In this document: in pieces, positions 23,649-35,720 of the stretch
Position numbering within the stretch: position 1 is the first letter of the stretch
Layout of the letters: the number at the start of each line of letters is the position of its first letter
Program-made: the position numbers and the translations under genes
Notes under the pieces: model-generated
Database searches by the model: none
Seen by the model: the letters and a program-made list of their open reading frames with translations, nothing else
What the model was told of the DNA's origin: nothing
NCBI GenBank assembly: GCA_914767715.1
Contig: OU612070.1
Location: 16,011,501 to 16,075,500, forward strand
Origin: Membranipora membranacea
Lineage: Eukaryota > Bryozoa > Gymnolaemata > Cheilostomatida > Membraniporidae
DNA length: 64,000 nt
Reading direction: 5' to 3'

Positions 23649-26315
23649 ATGCTATCGAAGCTGTTCCTCATTGTTGCTGCCCTGCTGGTTTGTCGATTGT
23701 ATGCTGTCTCACCACCGATATGTGTAGGTACCTGTTTATATCAGTACACCTTTTTTACCTGCAGAGATATTTTAAGTAGAGGTGCACTTACTTCAGCGTG
23801 ATTTTATGACAAGGAGGTGCATGGAAAAGTTTCTATGGCTAGTGTATGCAGTTTAATGCATTGTTTCAGCTCAAAAACCAACAGACAAGTAGATAAATAT
23901 TCGCCGTATCAGCATACAAAAGGATTATACAACAGTTTTTTAAGGGAGCAGCCAAATCGAGCAGACTACTGGAAATTTTTGCAGGTCCCGTCTTTTCTTG
24001 CATCATTATTGTTCTGTAATTTAAGGATTTAGTTGAGTGTGAGCCGCTGCCCAAGCTGAGTACAGACGGAGAGCCTTGTCAGCCGATAGACGGTCTCGGC
24101 TGCTGCCAGATGTGTGCTAGAGGTCGTCATGAGAGATGTGGACACTTCGACGGGTGAGTCTGTCCATATGTCTACTTTCACTCTACTGTCAGCGTCTATC
24201 GTTCTATTATCGCTCTACTGTCCCTCTTCAGCTTGTATTCTAATGTCACTGTTGCTTGCAATCCACAGACCTATGCCTTGAAATAATGCAGATATTTTAT
24301 TTTTTTATAATCAAACAAGGAATCATATTTGTGAAATTTCCTTTGAACCATTACATGTTTTGGGTCTTATCAAATCATACCTCAATCAAATCAAAAGCTG
24401 CTGTGAACCTACTAGGGCTGTCTCACTGTTTTAGTCTACAATCTTGGGTATTGGTATTGACATGTAACCCATTTCACTTCTTTTTTGAAAATTAAAACTA
24501 GATGCCAACTTCTTTGATCCGCTCCACTTTCACATCAATATATTTTGGTTAATGTGGAGATAACCCCTGTTTAGATAAATCAAAATGGATCTCCCTTTCA
24601 TAACATAAATATATATATACTTTTTATTGGCATCAAAAGTCATCTCATTCGAAATGTTTTGCACTCAGTGCCAGAAAACAATTTTTTTTTTATAACAAAA
24701 AAGAGAAACAGAAGGGAAATAATATCATCAATGATGTTGGTCAAGTCGATAATATATGGTTGAAAAGTAAAGTTTTGAATGAACTGAACTTCTCTTTAGA
24801 TCTCAAATGTAACGGTAAAGAATTGTATGTAGCAGAAACTTTGTATCTTAGATTGTCTGTATGATATAAAAGTAAATGTTTATCACGAAAATTGAACTTG
24901 GTAGTGTTTTTAAATCCTCTATATATAAATGGAGGTGTTAAAAAATTGTTTATCTTATGCGCAAAAAGTGAAGTGAAATAACAAACAAGCTTAGGAAGAG
25001 GTAGGAGTTGTAATGATTGTGTAATGGATTCGGTTGAAATGAGATAATATGGGATGTAATGCACATTGGCGATAATGCGTAAAGCCCGTTTTTGCAACAA
25101 AAATAATCTATTGAGGGCATTATTGCAGGACAAGTTGCCAATGATATGGATACCATATATAAAGTGACAATAGATAAACTGGAAGTAAAATGTGCGGGCA
25201 CTTGCTATATCCAAGAAGTATCTCAAATTTTGAAGTAGGTAAACATTCCGTTGTACCTTTTTATATACATACTCTAGATGATCCTGCCATGAAAGCGAGT
25301 CATTCAACACAAAACCCAGAAGCCTTGTAGTTCTCTGTCTGTTTAGTTTTTCATGCCCTATGTACAGTTCCAGGTCATAAAGCGGATCTGAGATGTTAAG
25401 TAGCATGTAATGAGATTTCTGAACATTTATAACCATCCGGTTACGATTGCACCAATCCAAAATGCCACTTAAATCTTCAGATGCCTTTGCCTTTAGTTGC
25501 TGAAGGTTTTTATTAGATGACAGGAACACTGTATCATCAGCATATGCATATGATGATGAGTCTGATTTTGATGAAGTTAATAAATCATTTATGAAGATGA
25601 GAAACAAAGTTGGTGCTAGGATTGAACCTTGAGGGACCCCTATTGTGATAGGCAATCTACAAGATTCAATATTATTGAGTTTAACAAACTGCCTTCTGTC
25701 TGTCAGAAAGGTGTCAAGAAGTTTTAACATATTTCCTCCGATGCCGCAAGCCTTCAACTTGTTGTGTAGTAAAACATGGGATACACAGTCAAATGCCTTT
25801 TTAAAATCCAGAAAAAGTAATGTCATAACATTTCCATTAATTTTCTCCACCAAAGAGTCTGAAATAATTTTAAATAAACTGTCTGAACAAGAATGGCCTT
25901 TTCTAAATCCACATTGAAGCTCATGGATGATTTTGTTCTTAGTGAGATATTCTTGCAGATGGTGATTTATGTGTTTCTCAAATATTTTTGAAAGAACAGG
26001 CAAGACTGAAATTGGCCTATAATTTGATGGGTTATTTATATCCCCAGATTTATGTATTGGTGAAACTCGAGCTAGTTTCACCAAATGCATGAACAATGAC
26101 CATAGTTTGAGCCTCACCCAAAATACATATTCCTTGGTTCACACCAGTGATTCACTGTAAAGTTCCTGTATGTAAGCAATGACATAATTCACATTTTCTC
26201 TGACAGGCAGTGTAAGAAGGGGATGACTTGTGATCGGCTTCCTGGATATCCAAGCCCAGAGGAGTACGGCTTCACAGGAATGTGTAAAAGATTCAGACCA
26301 AAATCAAAGAAGTAA
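23649..26315 (+). CDS. Secreted IGFBP-like cysteine-rich protein, gene A
   Basis: Three coding exons: 23649-23723, 24026-24153 and 26207-26315, with canonical GT/AG introns and matching phases (0, then 2). The product has 103 residues. Residues 1-19 or so are a signal peptide (MLSKLFLIVAALLVCRLYA). Then follows a compact cysteine-rich domain with DGLGCCQMCARGRHERCG, QCKKGMTC and GFTGMC, closing with a basic tail RFRPKSKK. The CC-x-x-CARG-x-x-E-x-C-G core is the hallmark of the insulin-like growth factor binding protein N-terminal domain. Single-domain secreted proteins of this type are known in invertebrates (perlustrin-like, single insulin-binding-domain proteins). Binding of an insulin-like peptide or a matrix role is possible but not shown. 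Intron 2 carries a LINE. The twin gene B lies on the opposite arm at 33718-35073. Confidence 0.88.
24556..26130 (-). mobile_element. LINE (family D) in intron 2 of gene A, reverse transcriptase nearly intact
   Basis: The minus strand is open for 458 codons (26117-24741) and covers most of a reverse transcriptase. Motifs in order: ARVSPIHKSGDINNPSNYRP, GFRKGHSCSDSLF, FLDFKKAFDCVSH, GVPQGSILAPTLF, the catalytic YAYADDT, LLGFVLNDSLSW and a C-terminal region with LQKRALRIIANVHYI. Endonuclease and first ORF are missing by 5' truncation. The tail near 24605 is a TA-rich run. Gene B's intron 2 lacks this element, so the boundaries follow from the empty site. It is antisense to the host gene. The same family as, or one close to, the LINE at 37500-42645. 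Confidence 0.92.
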
Positions 26316-26397
26316 ACACCTCCAAACGCTCATCCAGTCAAAGAACTAAACACTTCCGACTGATCATGCCATCAGAGCCTGGCTGTATTATTTAAGT

Positions 26398-26403
26398 AAT
26401 AAA
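26398..26403 (+). promoter_or_regulatory. Polyadenylation signal of gene A
   Basis: AATAAA lies 83 bp after the stop codon. In gene B the matching position is changed to ATTAGA (near 33630), so the twin must use another site or is poorly processed. Confidence 0.55.
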
Positions 26404-28100
26404 TATTATTCATCATTATGATGAAGTTGTACAATTTTGATATCACTGAGCTCTATGTTTTTCTTAAAGTAATAGTCCAATCGAAATAAAGCATTGAATC
26501 ATTAAAACATAAAATGTACAAGTGTATAATGTATTCTGAAGCAGTATTTAACAAAATGGAGCACAGGCCTGATCTACAAAGGCAATGTTCTATATAACAT
26601 AACACCCTGCACACTAAACCCCCACTATTCTATATCACATGATTTTAATAATATTTTCAGTCTTCAAATTGCCATACTCAACTTGCCGAAAGATTTGAAA
26701 GCTTTTCATGCCTTGTTGTCACTGGCAGAACAATCAAGGACGCGTTTAATTTTGAATGATGATGTGCACCTATTCATGTTTAACCCCACAATGTAGAAAG
26801 GTCACATAAACAGTTACATTAAAAAAGAAAATGAGTTTTCCATGAATTATTTTTACGTTACGACTACGACTTACGACTACGTTGATAATGATGTTAGGAA
26901 ATGTGCTCGTTTTTTGGCGTAACAAGAGTGCCAGAAAGATGCGCTAATCTTCTGATGAGCCGCTCATACAAGGCCGATCACATCAACTTCAGTAACATGC
27001 AGTAACGGTTACTAAAATCAACAATTAAACATAAGGATTTTTTTTTCTTTTCAATACTTTATTCTAATTATATAATATCCTCATGGCCTGCCTTTTCGGT
27101 CTCTCCGGTTCTAATGGTACATTCAATGGACAGGAAAGCTCAGAGCTCGGGCAATTTGAGATAAAAAAACTGATTGGTCAATGGCTAGACAATGGGCCGT
27201 GTCTTCTGATTGGCAATGATGCGTGATTCTAGAAATACAAATTTAAGACATAGGCAAACTGTGTTTGTGACGAGCGAGCGGTGTCTCTGTAGGCCTACTT
27301 AGTAATCACCAACATTGCATACTGCTGTGGTAATTTGTAAAAGAATTAATGATACATCTTATCGATATTAATCTTTGAAAGTGAAGCCGTTAGGTTTTCA
27401 GTTACTGGACAGTTTAGAGAAATAAGCTCATATAGCAATCTTAGTAATCAGTGACAATATCAAGACAATCGCAGGCACGAATCAAATAGTGTTATCTAAA
27501 AGATGGTGGGGCATGCATCTTTTTAATGCATTGATATAAGCAGTGGCTGAGAAAATGACCATAGTTTGTTTGATTCACAAATCGGAATATATCAACACTG
27601 GAAATGCTTGTACACTTGATAAATAAAACCAAACAAGAGAAGCCAAGCTGTCATATAGTAGGCCTACTAATAAATAAAATTAAGGAGAACAAATAATGGC
27701 TTGTTGTGTATCCTGGTACAGTCCAGCACAATATTGGTTTACATAATGTAAGAATGATTATAGTAATCAGCCACAAAAATAGGGTTTTAGATAGTTATTT
27801 GTAACAGTTTTGACAGTAGAGTTTTAAGTTCATAGTAAAAATAATTTGATGACTGGCACAAAACATAGGAACAGGCAGTCACAGCCAGACTCAATCCTAT
27901 AATCATGACAGTCATTTTCTCAGGTACAAACTATGATTATAACAATTTAAAATTTCCTTTGTAGCGCTAATAACAGGTTTCACAATGCTACCATTTCCTT
28001 ATTGACAACCCGAACCTGTCTGTCTTAACATAAGCTGTATCATCAGAGCTGAGAGTGTGTTGAGACTTACCACTCACGCCAATGCTCTTAATTTTTGAAT

Positions 28101-29066
28101 GAATGCTTTGTTAATCCATGAAACACTTGTGAGCATAAGTTCACTCAATAGATCTAAAACTGAATATGTAGTAGGATAAGATTTGTTATCAATGATTTTC
28201 GCATATATATTATTATAAATTGATTAAAAGTGTGAAATATATTTTTCATACCACAAAAATTCTCCTGCAAACACAAACAACGTGTGTCCAGACATCTGAC
28301 AGCCTTCTGTGTGTGTCCAAAGAGCCTGAACACCTGGTTGAATAACCTGGCGTCCTGAGGTCAATCGTTGCCTTCTTTCAAGCAATGCTCATCATTCCCT
28401 CCTACCCTAAGCAAACTTCACAGAGTCCAACTACAGAGAAAAAACCTCAGGGAATAAAAGGAGTTTTCAATGTCTTCAACTTAGACAGACGGGATGCAGG
28501 ATCGCTGTCACACACTGGAAGCTATACTGCAGAGCTGCCCTGCTACTATCCTATGTAGTGATGATAAACTGAAGAGAGTTCTGATGTTTATTATCTTGGT
28601 AACAGCCTTTATTATCGGTAGGAATACAAGACCTGTACCTTGTATCGTCACAGAGCGCAGTAACTGAAAATTAAATGTAATTGGACAGCAAAGTTTAACT
28701 TGTAGCAGCCAAGAGCGTGACTCAACGATTGTCTGATGAACAGAACAACTAGGAGGGAATGTTTTTAAAACACGCTAGAATATTCAGGCCGAACTAAAAA
28801 TTTATGCAAATTTTTGCTGAGGTTTCATAAATCACTTTTTCCCATGTCACACACACAGGCGTTGACCATATTTATTACATTTCTCGTATCGGCCACATAC
28901 CTGGTCGTTTATATTACTGCAGTCTAGAGATGCATAAGAAATAATGTCTGATGTATTGCAAGCTATTTTAGGCCAAAATAAAAAGACAAAAAACCCCAAT
29001 AAAGGAAAATATGTTAATTCTGATTGACAGCAAAGTTCCTTTTATGTAACTCCTGATGTTTGACAA
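28101..29066. other. Spacer of the inverted duplication, left part
   Basis: Unique sequence between the arms. No frame or repeat is recognised here. Confidence 0.5.
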
Positions 29067-29481
29067 CAGTGGCGTATATTAGCACTCACGGCCCTCGGAT
29101 TTCCGTGAGTGGCTGAATAGCTCAGTGTGTAGAGCGTCTGCTTTATAATCACTGTTAATCAGATTGTTGTGGTTTCGAATCCCATCAAGGTCTGTTTTTT
29201 TTCAAATGGGTGCTTTATAACTAGAGCATTTTTACCGTAATCTTCTACTGCTATTGAGTTGTTTTCTGAAAGTACCCAACAGCTCAGTGAGCTATTGAAA
29301 TACCTCTCTGCTTGCACTATTTTGCTACCGATATGCAAAAATTTCCGTGGTGGGAGGGCGCTTAAGCGCCCCTCCCACAACCTCCCCGCCACGCCTACGG
29401 CGTGTGGATCGGGCTGCGCCCAATCATTATGCTCATCTCTAAAAAGTCAGTGAATGAAAATTTTTAGAATATACGCCCCTG
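29067..29481 (+). mobile_element. 415-bp hAT-like non-autonomous element carrying a tRNA-like module
   Basis: Ends are CAGTGGCGTATATT and, inverted, CAGGGGCGTATATT. Both sides are flanked by the 8-bp direct repeat TTTGACAA (29059-29066 and 29482-29489), the target-duplication length of hAT elements. Inside, 29110-29190 looks like a tRNA gene relic: A box TAGCTCAGTGTGTAGAGC and B box GGTTTCGAATCCC. A GC-rich stretch with the palindrome GGGCGCTTAAGCGCCC follows at 29357-29372. No coding region is convincing. Confidence 0.85.
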
Positions 29482-29816
29482 TTTGACAATTCTGAGAAAA
29501 TGTGTGTCAACACGACAAAAAGGCATATAAGTCGCATTTCTATTGTGTCTATAATGAGTCAATGAAGTTCAATATGATGATTCCTGACATGTGCTAGTGT
29601 TTTTGTTTTAACTGATTCTGACCAATCAAGACCTGCTCTTTTCAACTAGCTATTTATCTAACCAATCAGACAACTAGAAATCACAATAATCTAGGGTCAA
29701 AGTTAACCCTCTCATGGTTGTCAAGCAAGTAAATCCTAGCCTCACTAACTTCCTGTTGGACTTGATGTGGCATAAATGACGGGTGGGTTGCGCAATCGCC
29801 TTGCACAATGTTATGA
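29482..29816. other. Spacer upstream of the broken transposase-like gene
   Basis: Contains the right copy of the hAT target duplication and CCAAT motifs near 29620-29680. No reading frame recognised. Confidence 0.4.
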
Positions 29817-30855
29817 ATGCTGAGTCATCATAACAAAGTTGTTGATGAATTAGAAATGGCTTCCAGAATGATTAACTCAGATGATTTAGCTGAGGTTTTG
29901 GCTGGATTTGATGAAGTAGATCAAGAATATTTTAACATGGAGAATAGAGAGCTAGACATAGCAGATAGAGATCATCAGGACATCAGTTTGAACATCACAG
30001 ATGAACCAGATGAGGATCCTGAGTGTAATACAAGGGATATGAATGAAGACAGAAAAACTGGAGAGGTTGGGTTGATGGAAGCTGTCCATCTTTTACATGA
30101 TAATTAAGATGGTGATGACCAACTACAGCCAGATAATGTTGAAACTGTTGAAGCTAACTTAGCCGAGATTGTGGGCTGTAAATGTGGCTGCGCTGACAGG
30201 ATTGACTGCGCCGCTGTTAACATGGGTCGGGCCATAGCGTTAAGCCTTGATAAGGAATCGCTGGACCTCATGATCATGGGGAAAGTCAGCACTATTATAC
30301 AGTGTGGTGATGAGACTGCAACATCCAGACGAAAGTCACAAGTTGAAAGGAAGCATGTACAATGTAGATACAAGCACGAGAGTGAGTAAATACTTAAATA
30401 TCCTACAAGTCACATTGTTGAATCTATCTACGGCACTTGTTGATGAGTGTGTTGTATGTCGACCTTCAAAACTGAAGACTATATAACACAAGCTAACATC
30501 TTTCTTCCAGATCTAGATATCTGCCGCAACATGTTCATGTACATGAACGGTGTGAAGGCGAGACGATTAGATACTAAGAGACAGTGGTATCTGCATGATG
30601 AGATAAGAGAATTCTGTGATGCCAGGTTCATGGATGAAGTTTGTCCATTGCCCGCCGTCCCCAAACCAAGAGCTCCTACCCCATCACAAGGTAGGATAAG
30701 AATCTAAGACTATGTTATGTTTACGTCATAATGATCCCTACTGCTAATTGGTGGGAGGTACCAGGCATCAGAGGTAGTGATAACAGCATCAAACGCATGA
30801 AGGTGATTTCTCTGTTTCAGATGAACGGCCGCCGAAGAAAGGAAAGAGGAAATAG
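29817..30855 (+). pseudogene. Broken transposase-like gene (VCR-x-x-F-type family)
   Basis: Three exons are in phase: 29817-30381, 30511-30690 and 30821-30855, the last ending in a basic PPKKGKRK and a TAG. The frame runs through one in-frame TAA at 30105-30107 and is otherwise open on both sides of it, so a single nonsense change splits it. The first part is acidic; then come clustered cysteines (GCKCGCADRIDC), SLDLMIMGKVS, a basic stretch, and ICRNMFMYMNGVKARRL. That order resembles a multi-copy invertebrate protein family with an L-x-x-x-MG-x-I segment followed by VCR-x-x-FLFLHGI, which I believe to be transposon-derived; I am relying on memory for that link. The usual downstream half (R-x-HGN and beyond) is absent. 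It lies in the spacer between the two IGFBP-like gene arms. Confidence 0.6.
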
Positions 30856-31724
30856 AGGAAAGAAGGCCGAGAAAACAAAATCTCGATATGCTTCACTTGG
30901 TATATATATATTATATATATATAATATATATATAATAACATTAACATATTATATTCAATTCGTTACCTATTGGCGTAGTATGATATAAACTGAACAATTT
31001 GATCAATCTGTAGGAAAAACACTACTTAATACAGTGCTTAATTAAATAGATATTATATTTATTATATTACAATATGATATAATAATTATATTATATTATA
31101 CAACCTTAAAGTTATATTGTACTATACTTATATATATAATCATTTTGTGAACATTATGTCATTAAAATTAATTGTGAAAGTACATCTTTCTGTCTCAGTT
31201 TATGTTTGTCGCGGATGAAATTTTCCTTAATTCTTCACGATTTACCATGACCTTTGACCCCAGAATAGCATTAATTCCATCGGTCTGATGGAAAAATCCT
31301 TTTCACTATCAAATTCTCCATGCCTTATTACCCCATATTTGTCACTTAAAGGGAATTATTCCATCATTTAATATCCGTATCCAAGGAGTTAAACAATGTA
31401 AACAATACATATATCATAATTTTAATGTTCGAATGATTCAAACCTTTGTTTCAGAGATTCACTTTTTCCCCGAGTTGTTCTATAATGGCGGACTAATTCG
31501 CCTGTATCTTCGATTCTATTAAAGCTAGGAAGATACAGTAAATTGCATTACACTCAGAAAGAGTTTCTCTTTCAAGTGACATCAAAAACTGGAAAAGTGA
31601 ATTTCCAACTTATATGCCTTTTTGTTGTGTTGATACACAAATTGCAAGACATTACACCTCCTAACAAGAGTTGTCCGCTCACAATGAAAGGGTAAATAAC
31701 TCCAAGTTCAAGAATTCTAAAGAC
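30856..31724. other. AT-rich spacer, right part
   Basis: An AT dinucleotide-rich tract runs from about 30898 to 31140. At 31690-31753 an exon-like stretch (KDKLRALTRDE before GTGAGT) straddles the inner edge of the right arm. It has no partner exon and is not called a gene. Confidence 0.5.
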
Positions 31725-33717
31725 AAACTAAGAGCATTGACGCGTGATGAGGTGAGTCACCACACATTCTTACATCTGATGATACCACTTATGTTTGGAC
31801 AGACAGGTCTGGGTTGTCAATAAGGATATGGTAGCATTGTGTAACCTGCTAATAGCGCTAAAAAAAAAATTTTAAATTGTTATATTTATAGTTTACACAT
31901 GAGAAGATGACTGTCATGATTATAGGGTTGAGTCTGGCTGTGACTGCCTGTCCCTATGTTTTGTGCCTGTCATCGAATTATTTTTACAATGAACTTAAAA
32001 GGATACTGTCAAAATTGTTACAAGTAAATATCTGGAACCCTATTCTTTTTAACGGATTACTTTAATCATTCTTACATTATATAAACCAGTAGGCCTATTG
32101 CGCTAGGCTGTACCAGGATACACAACAAGCCATTATAGGATGATCACTTGGTAAATTATCTCCTGGTTCAGAGTCGTAATTTAGAAAAAAAATGGTAGGG
32201 GAGGCAAAAGTCCGAGGCAAGTCTGAAGCATTGCCAGGAGTGGTGCTGTAAATTCCCGTGGATCTGATTCTGGCATGGAGTATTCAATTATAGCATTTTT
32301 AGGCCACTCTATTTAGCATTCTAGGAGAGGCAGAGCGTTCCTGCCTTGCTTAGAACTACGGGCCTGTGGTACAATACCAGGATGTATCTTTCCTTTATTT
32401 TATTTTTATAAGTACTACATGACAGCTACCTTTCTCTTTTTTGGTTTTATTTATCGAATGTAACGGCTTCACTTTCAAAAATTAATATAGACAAAATAAA
32501 TCATTTATTCTTATAAAAATCCCCACAGCAGTATGAAAATTTTGGTTATTAATAAGTAGGCCTACAGAGATTCTGCTCTGCAAAAACATCATGGTTTACA
32601 ATTGTATTTCTAGAACCATGCATAATTACCTATCAGAAGACACAGCCCATTGTCTTGCCATTGACCCATCAGTTTTTTATCTCATATTTGTATGAGCTCT
32701 GAGCTTACCTGTCCATTTCAATAATGAATATAAAGTTCAAGGAGTTACAATAATATTTCTGCATTTGTATTCTATGTGATCAAACTTATCTTATGCGACT
32801 CAAAATTATGGCTGTTGTTAAGATGTGATATGTTGCAAGTTGGATCTGGTTTGCCTTAATTTGGAGTTATTCCCCCTCGAGCCGCAATTGAACTGGTGAG
32901 ACCCAAAATGCAGGCCACCAGCATTAAACTTAATCCAAAATGTCACACTGTCAAATCAACGCGAATGGTCTATATTTGATTTTGGCTGGTGTGGTGAATA
33001 TAAGCTGTCTTGAATATTATACTAAGATTTATTTAATTAGAATGAAGTATTAAAAAAATAAATACGACCCTTACTTTTAATTGTTGATTTTAGTGACACC
33101 TTGCTACTGCATTTAATTTGTGAAAATGATGGGCCTTGTATGTGCAGCTCATCAAATATTTGCTGACATTTCTGGCTCTCCTATTATGCCAAAAAACAAG
33201 CAGATCTTCTTACATTTTATAGTCTGTCTAACTTCAGCCAAAGAAAAATTCATGGAAAAACTCATTTTTGAATAAGTGAACATCATCTTTCAAAATTAAA
33301 CACGCCCTTGATCTTCCAGCATTGACAAGGCATGACAAGCTTTTAAATTATTTGGGAAGTTGAGTATAGCAATCTAAAAACTGTAGGATTTTTTGTAAAG
33401 CCATTGTGGTATAGAATTGCGAGGTACAGAGTTCAGGGTGTTATGTCTTATAGAATATTGCCGTTGTCGATCAGGCCCGTGCTACATTTTGTTAAATACT
33501 GTTACATTTGATGTTTTGGTGATTCAATGTTTTATTTCGATTGATTGATCGGTCTATCATTATTAAAAATACATGAAGCTCAGTGATATCAAATTTGTAC
33601 AACTACATATAATAATGATCAGCAATATCTAATACTTGAATAGTACAGCCAGGCTCTGATAGCATGAGCAGACGGGAGTGTTTAATTCTTTGACTGGATG
33701 AGCGGTCGGATAGGTGT

Positions 33718-35073
33718 TTAATTCTTTGATTTTGGTCTGAATCTTTTACACATTCCTGTGAAGCCGTACTCCTCCGGCATTGGATATCCAGGTAGCCAAT
33801 CACAAGTCATCCCTGTCTTACACTGCCTGTAAGAGAAAATGCCAATCATGTCATGGTTTACATACAGGACATTTACAGTGATTCACTGGTGTGAACCTAA
33901 GGACATTAACCAAAATATATTTTGTGAAAGTGGAGCCCATCAAAGAAATTCTGAAGATTCAATATTTTTAAAAGTCTCAGCCCAGACTAGCACCATGTAT
34001 AACGTGAGTTCTGACGCAGTGCCTATGCAAAAATGAAATATAATGAGTTACGGACCGATTCCAATACCCAAGATTGCAGACTAGAACTGTAAGACAGCCC
34101 TAGTAAGTTCTCAGCAGCATTTGTGATTTGGTTGAGGTACGATTCCCAAAGACTCAAAACAGTTAATGGTTCAAAAGCCCTCTAAAAAATGTCACAAACA
34201 TGATTTTTTGTCTGATTACAAAAAAAAGTATGCAGTAACTTCGTTATAAGAATATCTGCGCAATTTAAAGGTAAGGACTATGGATTTCAAGCAACAGTGA
34301 CACTAGAATACAAACTGAAGCGGGACAGTAATCCGACATTTGAGCATCAAAAGGCGGTGCCTAGTTGCTCTCAGTCTGCAGGCAGGTCGGAGCACACCTT
34401 TGGCGTCAATGGAGCCGAGTTGTCGGTATACTGCATTAGGATTTGAACCAAATACCTCCAATGCTTGTCCATTAGAGGGCTGGCGCTCTAACCAACTGAG
34501 CTACCTCCAGTAGAGTTTAAGAAGACATACAGACATACATACCCGTCAAAGTGTCCACATCTCTCATGTCGACCTCTAGCACACATCTGACAGCAGCCGA
34601 GACCGTCTATCGGCAGACAAGGCTCTCCGTCTGTACTCAGCTCGGGCAGTGGCTCACACTCAACTGAATCCTTAAATTACAGAAAATAATGATGCAGTAA
34701 AAGAACAGACCTGCCAAAATTTCCAGTAGTCTGATCAAATAAATATGTCTCATTTGGTCAGCTCGTTCGGCTATAAGTCACCTTCAAAATACTGTTGTAT
34801 AATCATTTTGTATGCTGATACTGTGAAAATTTTCTACTTGCCTGTTTTTTTCGGAGCTGAAACAATGCATTAAACTGCATACACTAGCCATGGAAACTTC
34901 TCCATGCACCTCCCTGTCATTAAATCTCTGAAGTTAGTGCACCTCTACTCAAAATATCTCTGCAGGTAAGAAAGATACTGACATAAGTAGGTACTTACAC
35001 ATATTGGTGGTGAGACAGCATATAATCGACAGACTAGCAGGGCAGCAACGATGAGGAACAGCTTTGAAAGCAT
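33718..35073 (-). CDS. Secreted IGFBP-like cysteine-rich protein, gene B
   Basis: Three coding exons on the minus strand: 35073-34999, 34670-34543 and 33826-33718, with the same lengths (75, 128, 109) and phases as gene A. The 103-residue product has an identical 25-residue first exon including the signal peptide, the same CARG-x-x-E-x-C-G core, and a handful of substitutions: LVEC to SVEC, PKL to PEL, CQPI to CLPI, QCKKG to QCKTG, DRLP to DWLP, PSPEE to PMPEE, and a final K to N. All cysteines are kept and both frames are open, so both copies look functional. The TATA-like box is CATAAAA near 35133-35139. The two genes converge, about 7.4 kb apart. Role as for gene A. Confidence 0.88.
34335..34509 (-). 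mobile_element. tRNA-derived SINE in intron 2 of gene B
   Basis: Read on the minus strand it starts GGAGGTAGCTCAGTTGG with the A box, and has the B box GGTTCAAATCC about 45 bp on, then a non-tRNA body containing AGGTGTGCTCCGAC and TGCCTGCAGACTGAGAG. The same body follows the tRNA head at 48025-48199, so this is a dispersed SINE family rather than a tRNA gene. Gene A has no such insertion. Confidence 0.85.
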
Positions 35074-35673
35074 CGTGATATTTTTGGTCAAACTCTCAAA
35101 GTCTCCTGAATTTGCAGTGCAATGATAACCCTCTTTTATGTGAAAAGTCACCTGCCTTATTTTATGAAGTCTTGGCTTTGAATGAATGAAATAAGATCTT
35201 AAGGTCAGTTATATATTGTGTCTACCAGGAACTTGATGACATATTACGAGGAAACCTGTCTACAATTACATGATGATGGTAGGCTAACCGTATACAACCT
35301 GTCATCAATATAAGCCTAATTAGATTGACATGACATGGCACCCACATAGGAGGCAATAACGTTATGTCACTTCTCATTATAAGGTCAGCATTGATATGGA
35401 TCATAACCCCTATGTCAAAATGTTGGCAGTAATAATTTGTAATTTTACTCCCTAAGATTGACAATAATATATTGTTAACTTTGTAGGTTTTTGTTTCACT
35501 GTTTTGTAATATTGAGATTTGATTTATTGGTCTGTCTTGCAAAGTAAATTATTGTCATCTGCAACTGATTTGAGTATGAATCAAAGATTAAATATCAATA
35601 ACAAAAAGTGTCAACACCAAGATTGAGAAACTTTCAACATAATGTCAGGGGCTTTCAGCTCTAATGCACTAGA

Positions 35674-35695
35674 ATGGATGGATGGATGGATGGAT
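35674..35695. repeat. ATGG microsatellite
   Basis: Four to five ATGG repeats. The same place in the left arm (22860-22880) has the complementary CCATCCATCC run. Confidence 0.8.
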
Positions 35696-35720
35696 CATAT
35701 TTACAGACTGCCATGAGTGA

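Larger units (their letters stand above)
22365..28100 (+). repeat. Left arm of a large inverted duplication
   Basis: Matches the reverse complement of 31725-36605 throughout: upstream sequence, U2-headed unit, three-exon gene and about 1.7 kb of downstream sequence. Outer limit: GTCTCCTACTTTCAACAAAA near 22368. Inner limit: CAATGCTCTTA near 28080. This arm is longer because a 1.57-kb LINE sits in intron 2 of its gene. Coding parts are nearly identical; noncoding parts are clearly diverged. Confidence 0.9.

Noticed and set aside
34440-34510. tRNA gene on the minus strand
   Set aside because: A and B boxes are good, but the following body is shared with 48025-48199 and the acceptor stem does not pair well, so it is a SINE.
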